This document shows positions 57,774 through 64,000 of a DNA stretch of 64,000 nucleotides, piece after piece (position 1 is the first letter of the stretch; every line of letters starts with the position of its first letter). The stretch comes from DATKXU01 sp035528905 (GTDB lineage: Bacteria > Armatimonadota > UBA5829 > DTJY01), in contig DATKXU010000002.1 of the NCBI GenBank assembly GCA_035528905.1, positions 28,687 through 92,686 of the forward strand, in the 5' to 3' direction. Under the pieces are notes generated by a model that was not told the DNA's origin, did no database searches, and saw only the letters and a program-made list of their open reading frames with translations. Made by a program: the position numbers and the translations under genes.

Positions 57774-59277
57774 CTTTGGGGCGCAGTACAGCCAACTGAT
57801 CGCGCGGCGGATACGCGAGTGCCGCGTTTATTCGGAGATCCTACCGCACGATGTTACCGCGAAGGAGATCGAGGCTCGGCGGCCTGCGGGAATAGTGTTG
57901 TCGGGCGGCCCGGCAAGCGTCTACGAGCCAGGCGCGCCCAAGATGGACACCCGCATCCTCGAGCTTGGTATACCGATACTGGGCATCTGCTATGGAATGC
58001 AGATCATGGCTCATGCGCTGGGCGGTCGCGTCGAGCCGGGCCGGAAGCGGGAGTACGGGAAGGCAGAACTCGAAGTGCTGAACCCGGATGAGTTGTTTTC
58101 CGGTTTGGACCGCCATCTGGTCGGCTGGATGAGTCATGGAGATTCGGTCCTGGAACCGCCTCCTGGTTTCCGGATCCTGGCTCGCACTGCAAACACGGGC
58201 GTAGCCGCGATGTCGGATGGAGAGAGACACCTGTACGGGGTGCAGTTCCATCCAGAAGTTGTCCATACGCCTCGGGGCAAGGAGATACTTGAGAACTTTC
58301 TATATAGAGCCTGCGGGTGCAGCGCGTCGTGGACGATGAAGTCCTTCATTGAGAAGGCTACAGAGAGTATCAGGCAGCAAGTGGGCAACGGATCGGTAGT
58401 TTGCGGCCTGAGTGGGGGAGTGGACTCCGCCTGCGTCGCCACGCTTGTTCATCGCGCGGTCGGCGACCATCTTAGCTGCATCTTTGTGAACAACGGCTTG
58501 CTTCGAAAAGGCGAGCCGGAGATGGTTCAGAGAACCTTTCGCGACGTGTTCAAGATGCGGTTGGTATACGTAGATGCGCAGGACCGGTTCCTGGAGAAAC
58601 TGCGCGGTGTGAGTGACCCGGAGCGGAAGAGGAACATTATCGGGGAGGAGTTCGTCAGAATATTTGAAGAAGAAGCTGCAAAACTCGGCAAAGCTCAATT
58701 CCTTGCACAAGGTACTATATACCCCGATGTAGTAGAGAGCGGCACAGGCTGCGCAGCTAGGATCAAGACTCACCACAACGTAGGCGGCCTACCAGAGGAC
58801 ATGAAGTTGGAACTGGTGGAGCCACTACGGCAGCTCTTCAAGGATGAAGTGCGAGTGGTCTGTCACGAGCTGGGTCTGCCTGATGAGATCACCTGGCGAC
58901 ACCCATTTCCCGGTCCTGGTCTTGGAGTACGACTCGTCGGCGAGCTCACTAAAGAACGCCTGGACATGCTGCGGGAAGCCGACGCAATCGTCGTGGAAGA
59001 GATAAAGGCATCCGGACTCTACCGCGAGTTGTGGCAGACCTTTGCGATTCTTCTTCCCGTGCAATGCGTTGGAGTGATGGGTGACCAGCGAACTTATGCA
59101 AGCCCTGTTGTCCTGAGGGCGGTGACGAGCGAAGATGCGATGACCGCTGATTGGGCCAGGCTGCCTTATGACTTGCTCGAGCGCATCAGCAACCGCATAA
59201 TCAACGAGGTCCACGGTGTAAACCGCGTCCTGTACGATGTGAGTTCAAAGCCTCCTTCAACCATCGAATGGGAGTAG
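57712..59277 (+). CDS. guaA: GMP synthase (glutamine-hydrolysing)
   Basis: Makes GMP from XMP with glutamine and ATP. 521 residues from ATG 57712, or 515 from ATG 57730, which fits the usual family start better; neither has its own clear ribosome site. The class I glutamine amidotransferase has GICYGMQ with the nucleophile Cys and FHPEVVHT. The ATP-pyrophosphatase loop is GLSGGVDSACVA. The C-terminal dimerisation domain has RHPFPGPGLGVRL and ends SSKPPSTIEWE. Overlaps the signal-peptide ORF at its 5' end. hpt is immediately downstream, so guanine synthesis and salvage are co-transcribed. Confidence 0.97.
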   Translation: MEFGVVMAALNKFREHAVVIDFGAQYSQLIARRIRECRVYSEILPHDVTAKEIEARRPAGIVLSGGPASVYEPGAPKMDTRILELGIPILGICYGMQIMAHALGGRVEPGRKREYGKAELEVLNPDELFSGLDRHLVGWMSHGDSVLEPPPGFRILARTANTGVAAMSDGERHLYGVQFHPEVVHTPRGKEILENFLYRACGCSASWTMKSFIEKATESIRQQVGNGSVVCGLSGGVDSACVATLVHRAVGDHLSCIFVNNGLLRKGEPEMVQRTFRDVFKMRLVYVDAQDRFLEKLRGVSDPERKRNIIGEEFVRIFEEEAAKLGKAQFLAQGTIYPDVVESGTGCAARIKTHHNVGGLPEDMKLELVEPLRQLFKDEVRVVCHELGLPDEITWRHPFPGPGLGVRLVGELTKERLDMLREADAIVVEEIKASGLYRELWQTFAILLPVQCVGVMGDQRTYASPVVLRAVTSEDAMTADWARLPYDLLERISNRIINEVHGVNRVLYDVSSKPPSTIEWE

Positions 59278-59282
59278 AGACA

Positions 59283-59843
59283 GTGAATCCGGCAGCCATC
59301 GCCGAGTCGCTCCTGACTGAAAAGCAAATAGCCCAGCGTGTGGCTGAACTTGGGCGGCAGATTTCCGATGATTATAAGGGGAAGGACCTCGTACTGGTAG
59401 GCATACTGAAGGGGGCGTTTGTCTTTCTCGCCGACCTTGTGAGAAGCATTTCCATTCCAGTCAGGATTGATTTCGTATCCATTTCCAGCTATGGGACTTC
59501 CACCCAGTCTTCGGGTGTAGTAAGAATAATCAAGGACCTGGACGAGCCGGTGGAGAACAAGCATGTGCTCGTCGTGGAAGACATCGTTGATACAGGTTGG
59601 ACGCTCAAGTTGAGCTACCTCATGGAGAGCCTCCGCGCCAAGAAGGCTTCGAGCGTCCGCGTTTGCACCCTACTCGACAAGCCCAGCCGCCGCGAGGCGG
59701 ATGTGCAGCTCGACTACGTAGGGTTCGTTATCCCGAGGAAGTTTGTGGTAGGCTACGGATTGGACTTTCGGGGATTGTTCCGGAATCTGCCGTTCATAGG
59801 AGCGTTGGAAGGGGAGATAGAGGATTACGGGGACAGGAAGTGA
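59283..59843 (+). CDS. hpt: Hypoxanthine phosphoribosyltransferase
   Basis: Salvages hypoxanthine and guanine with PRPP. 186 residues from GTG 59283, seven bases after GGGAG; an ATG at 59268 that overlaps guaA is possible. LVLVGILKGAFVFLADL, FVSISSYGTSTQSSGVV and the PRPP motif VLVVEDIVDTGWTL are family signatures. DYVGFVIPRKFVVGYGLDF gives the C-terminal purine-binding loop. Located 5 bases after guaA. Confidence 0.96.
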   Translation: MNPAAIAESLLTEKQIAQRVAELGRQISDDYKGKDLVLVGILKGAFVFLADLVRSISIPVRIDFVSISSYGTSTQSSGVVRIIKDLDEPVENKHVLVVEDIVDTGWTLKLSYLMESLRAKKASSVRVCTLLDKPSRREADVQLDYVGFVIPRKFVVGYGLDFRGLFRNLPFIGALEGEIEDYGDRK

Positions 59844-59861
59844 TTTGTGTGGACAAATCAC
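59840..59861. repeat. Perfect palindrome over the rho promoter -35
   Basis: GTGATTTGT (59840-59848) and ACAAATCAC (59853-59861) are exact reverse complements around GTGG. It begins in the last codons of hpt and covers the -35 of the rho promoter. It lacks a T-run and so may be an operator. Confidence 0.55.
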
Positions 59862-59878
59862 GCAGGGTGTGGTATAAT
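59850..59878 (+). promoter_or_regulatory. Promoter of rho
   Basis: TGGACA (59850-59855), a 17-base spacer and TATAAT (59873-59878). It leaves an untranslated leader of about 180 bases, a common feature of autoregulated rho genes. Confidence 0.72.
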
Positions 59879-60062
59879 TTGCCAAGATGAACGTTTCCTC
59901 AGCGGTATGAACCATACCGCACGGGTACTGCACTACCTCTGGACACCAGTCAATGCTCCTTTGAGTCTCAACAATCTCTGGTAGCGTTCTCTTTGTGTTG
60001 GCGGCAGCCCCTTGTTGGAACTTGTGCGTTCAACATCATCAACTGAAGAGGTGTGACCTTTA

Positions 60063-61340
60063 ATGGAAGGACTGGAACTGGCGGAACTCGACAGCAAGAG
60101 CGTCGAGGAAATACAGGAAATCGCAAAAGAGCTGGGCATAGAGGGCGGCGAGGAGCTCCCGAAGCAGGATTTGGTGTTTAAGATCTTGCAAACCCAGACG
60201 GAACAGAGCGGCTTGCTGTTCGGGCAGGGCGTGCTCGAGATTCTCCCGGATGGATGGGGTTTCTTGCGCCGCAGCCGCAACTTCGCGCCCGACCCCGAGG
60301 ACATCTATGTTTCGCAATCGCAGGTCAAGCGCTTCGGCTTGAAGACAGGGGATAGCGTCTCCGGGCAGGTCAGGCCCCCGAAGGAGAGCGAGAAATACTT
60401 TGGCCTCCTGCGTGTGGAGGCAGTCAACGGCGCAGACCCGGAGTTCGCTCGCCGGAGGATCAGCTTCGATGACCTGACGCCCATATACCCTAACGAGCGC
60501 CTCGTCCTGGAGACTACCGCCGATAACATATCCGCAAGGTTCATTGACCTGATTGCGCCCATCGGCAAGGGCCAACGGGGCATGATAGTCGCTCCGCCCA
60601 AGGCCGGAAAGACCACACTGCTCAAAATAATAGCGAACAGCGTGACGACGAATCATCCCGAGGCTGTGCTGATGGTACTGCTCATTGACGAGCGGCCAGA
60701 GGAAGTCACGGATATCCGGCGGTCGGTCAGGGGCGAGGTAATCAGCTCGACATTCGATGAAATGCCGGAGAACCACATGCGCGTGGCCGAGATGGTTCTC
60801 GAAAAGGCCAAACGGCTCGTGGAGTCCGGAAAGGATGTATTGGTTCTGCTTGACAGCCTTACGAGGCTCGCAAGGGCGTCAAACTTGACGGTGACTCCGA
60901 GCGGGCGCACTCTGTCCGGCGGTTTGGACCCATCGGCACTGTATAGGCCGAAGAGATTCTTCGGCGCGGCGCGAAATATCGAAGAGGGCGGCAGCTTAAC
61001 GGTGCTGGCGACCGCCCTTGTTGAGACAGGAAGCCGCATGGATGATGCGATATTTGAAGAGTTCAAGGCGACGGGTAATACCGAACTAGTACTGGACAGA
61101 GGCGTCGCCGAGCGTCGGTTGTATCCCGCCGTTGACATCAAGCGATCCGGCACGCGGCACGACGAACTGCTGTACGACGAGGATACGCTGAACAAGGTGT
61201 GGCAGCTTCATCGCCTGCTCGCCGCCCTGGATACGGTAGAGGCCACTGAACTGCTCATTGATCGCCTGCAGCACACACGATCGAACGCTGAATTCCTAAA
61301 GATAGTAGATAAGACTATTAAGAGCACAGGGCTGGATTAG
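60063..61340 (+). CDS. rho: Transcription termination factor Rho
   Basis: Hexameric RNA helicase that ends transcription. 425 residues. The N-terminal RNA-binding OB fold has LEILPDGWGFLRR and DIYVSQSQVKRFGL. The ATPase has Walker A PPKAGKTTLLK, Walker B VLVLLDSLTRLARA and the Q/R-loop regions SGRTLSGGLDPSAL and GAARNIEEGGSLT. ATG 60063 after AGAGGTG. No extra insertion domain is seen. Confidence 0.98.
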   Translation: MEGLELAELDSKSVEEIQEIAKELGIEGGEELPKQDLVFKILQTQTEQSGLLFGQGVLEILPDGWGFLRRSRNFAPDPEDIYVSQSQVKRFGLKTGDSVSGQVRPPKESEKYFGLLRVEAVNGADPEFARRRISFDDLTPIYPNERLVLETTADNISARFIDLIAPIGKGQRGMIVAPPKAGKTTLLKIIANSVTTNHPEAVLMVLLIDERPEEVTDIRRSVRGEVISSTFDEMPENHMRVAEMVLEKAKRLVESGKDVLVLLDSLTRLARASNLTVTPSGRTLSGGLDPSALYRPKRFFGAARNIEEGGSLTVLATALVETGSRMDDAIFEEFKATGNTELVLDRGVAERRLYPAVDIKRSGTRHDELLYDEDTLNKVWQLHRLLAALDTVEATELLIDRLQHTRSNAEFLKIVDKTIKSTGLD

Positions 61341-61405
61341 GATTCCTGCGTTTCGGGTAACCGAAGCATTGACGGGGGCCGCGAAGCGCCGGGGAGGGCA
61401 CTGCC

Positions 61406-61966
61406 GTGAAAGAAGGCGACGAGGAGTTCGAGGGATCGTCTGAAGAGCAGCCCCCAGAGGGTCAGTCGGAAGACTCGGGCCTTGAGGGAATAGATGACCT
61501 TCTGACTTCCGAAATCGAGAACCGACAGCCGAGACGTCTGGATGAGAAGGAAGTCGAGGTCGTTGGCGTGTACGAGCATCAGGAACAGGGGATGCCGTCG
61601 GGTTACTCTCCGCCCGCATTCGTGCTGCTAAGGGACAAACAGAACCGGCAGGTGCTGATCTGGGTCGGGCGCTTTGAAGCTTACGCGATCTCTGTCGCCC
61701 TGGAGAGCGTCGCGTCCGACAGACCGATGACACATGATCTGCTGAAGAACGTTCTGGACCGGCTGGGCGGCAAGGTAGAGCGGGTGCTGATTGATGACCT
61801 CTGGCGGGACACGTACTACGCAAAGATCACTGTGTCAATGAACGGCAATACGATGGACATTGACTCCAGACCGAGTGACGCAATCGCCCTGGCTCTCCGC
61901 GCGAAGGTGCCAATCTACATGGCTGAGTCCGTTCTCGAGCAGGCATCTGTGGACGAAGAGGTTTGA
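61406..61966 (+). CDS. DUF151 (bifunctional nuclease) family protein
   Basis: 186 residues, starting at GTG 61406 after GGAGGG with seven bases. The first 45 residues are acidic and low in complexity. The DUF151 domain (about 45-175) has PAFVLLRDKQNRQVLIWVGR, FEAYAISVALE, RPMTHDLLKNVLDRLG and SRPSDAIALALRAKVPIYMA, the family consensus. Members were reported as bifunctional nucleases in plants and archaea; the bacterial role is unclear. Probably co-transcribed with rho (65 bases apart). Confidence 0.93.
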   Translation: MKEGDEEFEGSSEEQPPEGQSEDSGLEGIDDLLTSEIENRQPRRLDEKEVEVVGVYEHQEQGMPSGYSPPAFVLLRDKQNRQVLIWVGRFEAYAISVALESVASDRPMTHDLLKNVLDRLGGKVERVLIDDLWRDTYYAKITVSMNGNTMDIDSRPSDAIALALRAKVPIYMAESVLEQASVDEEV

Positions 61967-62282
61967 ATGCTTGTGCCAGCGCCACCGGCACCGTCGTCGC
62001 AGACAGAGTAGGGGAACACTCGCAATACCGTCCTCCCCCACCACCATACCACTCCCGACGTCCCAGAGCACGCTCCGGCGCCAACCGCAAACATCCACAC
62101 GGCCCCCTACACTGACTGGAAACTGGGCACCAACAGGGGCAGGGGAGACGACCGGCGGGGGAGGTGCTAAAAACAGGAGGTAGGAGTTAACATAAGATAT
62201 ATTATCGGACGCCGCTTCCTCCTGATTCGAGAGCGGCATCCGCCCGTAGGCCCAGCCGCCGTGCCTGCGTGGTTCAAACGTC
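61967..62282. other. Gap without recognised features
   Basis: From the end of the DUF151 gene to the terminator at 62283 there is no coding frame that looks real. A T/A-rich patch (62190-62215) stands out in otherwise GC-rich DNA, and no terminator follows the DUF151 gene. The frames found on either strand are low-complexity antisense readings. Confidence 0.5.
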
Positions 62283-62319
62283 AAGAAAAGCGAAGGGAAG
62301 GTCACCGTGGACCTTCCCT
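62283..62319 (-). terminator. Terminator of the minus-strand regulator operon
   Basis: GGGAAGGTC (62295-62303) pairs with GACCTTCCC (62310-62318). On the minus strand it is followed by CGCTTTTCTT. It is about 70 bases after the last minus-strand stop codon. Confidence 0.75.
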
Positions 62320-62388
62320 GGCTAGGGCTTGCTCGACTGAGGGTAATTGCGGACTACCGGCGCTGTGCTCCTATGCGACAAGCTTCTG

Positions 62389-62607
62389 TTATGCGGCTGT
62401 TGGACGCTTCAATGCGTCGAGAGCATCCTCGATTTGCCTGATATTCTCATGGCATCTGGCGATTATGTCTTGGGCATCCAGGAGTTCTTCTTGCCCGCGG
62501 TGGCAGCTGCTTGTGACTGAGTATAGAAACAGAGCCGCGACTATGCCGCCCACGACGCCCGCCGTGATTCCCATGATTACAGGCCAGTTGTTCCGATCTT
62601 CTTCCAC
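62389..62607 (-). CDS. Small single-span membrane protein with helical tail
   Basis: 72 residues from GTG 62607, eight bases after GGAGG; a TTG at 62637 lacks a site. One membrane helix (WPVIMGITAGVVGGIVAALFLY) is followed by a charged helix with heptad-like spacing (QEELLDAQDIIARCHENIRQ). The layout resembles YtxH-type small membrane proteins but I cannot confirm it. It follows the response regulator by 48 bases, so it may be part of the same signalling unit. Confidence 0.72.
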   Translation of the reverse strand: MEEDRNNWPVIMGITAGVVGGIVAALFLYSVTSSCHRGQEELLDAQDIIARCHENIRQIEDALDALKRPTAA

Positions 62608-62655
62608 GTAAGGAGCCTCCGGTACGACCAACTGCAACAGGCTGATAGTACCTGC

Positions 62656-63075
62656 CTATGTAGACACGTCATATACCTTGCCGCTGCCCTCTGGCCCAGC
62701 ATCCTCAATTGACTTGAAAATACGCTTCACGAAAGCAATGAGCTCCATGGGGTTAAAAGGCTTCGTCAGATAACAGTCCACGCCTGACTGCCAACCGCGA
62801 AAAACATCGGCGTCCTGCGCCTTTGCTGTCAGCATGATCACAGGGATATCGCGCGTGCTTGGATTTCGCCTCAGGTTCTGCAGCACCTCGAAGCCATCCA
62901 TATATGGCATCATGACGTCCAGCACTACCAGGTCCGGGCGCTCTTCCTCAACCTTCTGAAGAGCTTCCTTGCCATCGAAGGCCGTGACGACCTCGTAGCC
63001 TTGGCGCTCAAGGTTTACCTGAACCAGCCTGACTATATGCTTCTCATCGTCAACTGCGAGGATCTTCTTCGGCAT
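62656..63075 (-). CDS. Single-domain response regulator
   Basis: 139 residues of CheY-like receiver domain with no output domain. AVDDEKH gives the acidic pocket, the phosphorylated Asp53 is in VVLDVMMPYMDGFEVL, and Lys105 is in YLTKPF. ATG 63075 after GAGGAGG. The tail of about 20 residues (EDAGPEGSGKVYDVST) is flexible. The partner histidine kinase is not in this window. Next to a small membrane protein and the lipM-like gene. Confidence 0.93.
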   Translation of the reverse strand: MPKKILAVDDEKHIVRLVQVNLERQGYEVVTAFDGKEALQKVEEERPDLVVLDVMMPYMDGFEVLQNLRRNPSTRDIPVIMLTAKAQDADVFRGWQSGVDCYLTKPFNPMELIAFVKRIFKSIEDAGPEGSGKVYDVST

Positions 63076-63117
63076 TAACCGTCCTCCTCTCAGACTTGCG
63101 CAATCAGTATAACAGCC

Positions 63118-63933
63118 CTAGATACGCTTGTCAATGCACGGTGCGCCCCGTCGGTACGTCCACTCGCCTGACGCATACTTGTTCTTCTCCAGTTCCAGCG
63201 CCATTTCAAGCTCCCTCGCACTGAGTACTCCAGGCTCGAGGGTCACGCCCAGGGATTGCTCGCATCCTCTGACTACTGCTGCTTCGAGCGTCTCCCGCGG
63301 CACTTCAAGCACTGGAGATCGCCATGTCTGCAGGCTCGATCCTCCCTCAGCGAATACTCGGCCATAGTCAACCTGCGAAGGTGCACACGGCATGGAACCT
63401 TGTTCCAGAAGCGCTCCCCACTTCCTGACCTGGGCTGCTCCCGCTAACTTTTCGCTTCCTAGTCGCAGATCGCATTGAGCGACACGGGCGAAGCAATCGC
63501 CGTTGTCTACCGACGGAGAGCCGCTCTCGCTCGCCGGTCCGATCTCTGCCTGGATGCCCAGCAACCTCAAACCGGCGGCTATTCCACCCATTAGCCACAT
63601 ATGGCTTGGCAGTACCTTCCTGAAGCCATTTGGGATGCGGCACTCGTGGAGTGCGACGCTGAATGTAAGGTCGTGCCCATGGAGCACGGCGCGGCCGCCC
63701 GTCGGCCGCCGTACTAACTCGATCCCGGCATCGTGGCAGTATTGGATATCAATGCGCGAGCGCTCGATGCTCTGGAAGTGCCCGACGGATATCGCCGGCC
63801 TCTGCCAGCTATATAGGCGAAGCGTTGGTGACACGACACCATCTGCGCACGCACGAAGAATCGCCTCGTCAGCCGCCATATTGAAAGCAGCGCCCCGGTT
63901 GCCGTCCAAGATTAGTCTCCAGTGCCGCGCCAT
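63118..63933 (-). CDS. lipM: Octanoyltransferase/lipoate-protein ligase family protein (LipM-like)
   Basis: 271 residues of the LipM/LplA family, moving octanoyl or lipoyl groups onto carrier domains such as GcvH. RRPTGGRAVLHGHDLTFSV is the family core, with ISVGHFQSIE before it. SEKLAGAAQVRKWGALLEQG is the acyl-binding lysine region. Cys147 in NGDCFARV is at the place of the catalytic Cys of LipM, which favours the octanoyltransferase over a ligase. ATG 63933 after GGAG. It overlaps the gcvPB end by 22 bases, linking lipoate to glycine cleavage. Confidence 0.88.
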   Translation of the reverse strand: MARHWRLILDGNRGAAFNMAADEAILRACADGVVSPTLRLYSWQRPAISVGHFQSIERSRIDIQYCHDAGIELVRRPTGGRAVLHGHDLTFSVALHECRIPNGFRKVLPSHMWLMGGIAAGLRLLGIQAEIGPASESGSPSVDNGDCFARVAQCDLRLGSEKLAGAAQVRKWGALLEQGSMPCAPSQVDYGRVFAEGGSSLQTWRSPVLEVPRETLEAAVVRGCEQSLGVTLEPGVLSARELEMALELEKNKYASGEWTYRRGAPCIDKRI

Positions 63934-64000
63934 CGCAACTCCAGCTTCCTGGCCGCTCCTGCCTCATCCAGTCTGGATACCGGCGTCGTATGCGGAGCCG
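63912..64000 (-). CDS. gcvPB: Glycine dehydrogenase subunit 2, C-terminal end only
   Basis: Minus-strand frame from the right edge, ending at TAA (63912-63914). The last residues read APHTTPVSRLDEAGAARKLE and then LRWRGTGD, the characteristic end of the split-type GcvPB P-protein subunit. Only about 28 codons are in the window. It overlaps the next gene's start by 22 bases. Confidence 0.8.
   Translation of the reverse strand, partial: APHTTPVSRLDEAGAARKLELRWRGTGD

Noticed and set aside
1..64000. CRISPR arrays
   Set aside because: No evenly spaced direct repeats with unique spacers and no cas genes. The tandem word tracts are too short and irregular.

Overview
This window is GC-rich chromosomal DNA from a bacterium with an outer membrane, but its housekeeping gene order looks like the Terrabacteria. 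I infer Armatimonadota or a neighbouring uncultured phylum (moderate confidence). The reasons are rapZ-yvcK (common in Gram-positives), a CIRCE-controlled groES-groEL, a split-type gcvPB end next to a LipM-like gene, and an LptA/LptD-like barrel protein together with very large Sec-exported Ig-like proteins. Promoters are ordinary sigma-70 type, often with an extended -10 (TGnTATAAT). No CRISPR array, rRNA or intact insertion sequence was seen.

Layout. 1-4621: a partial secreted protein, trpB2, a zinc medium-chain dehydrogenase and gpsA. 4700-5937: tRNA-Pro(GGG) flanked by broken tRNA copies that carry small palindromes, then an unidentified gene. 6090-10784 (minus strand): MFS exporter, B12-binding radical SAM protein and a DUF885 protein. 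11086-18025: guaB, rsmI, a secreted Ada-like metal-binding protein, a sugar nucleotidyltransferase, an S1-domain protein and coaE. 18009-33187: a roughly 15-kb operon of six exported proteins (three TolB/CsgG-like proteins, a subtilisin and two large surface proteins). The protease and both surface proteins end in, or carry near the end, the same module. 33219-35182: an LptA/LptD-like protein with its own promoter. 35267-42299: uvrB, uvrA, uvrC. 42304-44796 (minus): a compact accessory operon (sigma-like factor, ImmA/IrrE protease, PD-(D/E)XK-like protein, 86-aa protein). 45393-54859: ogt, a holin-like protein, rapZ, yvcK, gap, pgk, tpiA, a DUF72 gene, groES, groEL. 54998-57773: a decayed patch with an IS3 relic, probable toxin/immunity remnants and an ankyrin protein. 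57712-61966: guaA, hpt, rho and a DUF151 gene. 62389-64000 (minus): small membrane protein, response regulator, lipM-like gene and the end of gcvPB.

How the parts fit. guaB, guaA and hpt cover guanine nucleotide synthesis and salvage. gap-pgk-tpiA is a glycolytic run, with rapZ-yvcK (cell-envelope and carbon control) just upstream. gcvPB and the lipM-like gene link glycine cleavage to lipoate supply. The most interesting candidates for something undescribed are the surface-protein operon at 18-33 kb, the sigma/ImmA/nuclease-like operon at 42-45 kb, and several families of tiny repeats. One repeat makes up part of uvrC, one supplies the rapZ ribosome binding site, and one sits inside duplicated tRNA pieces.
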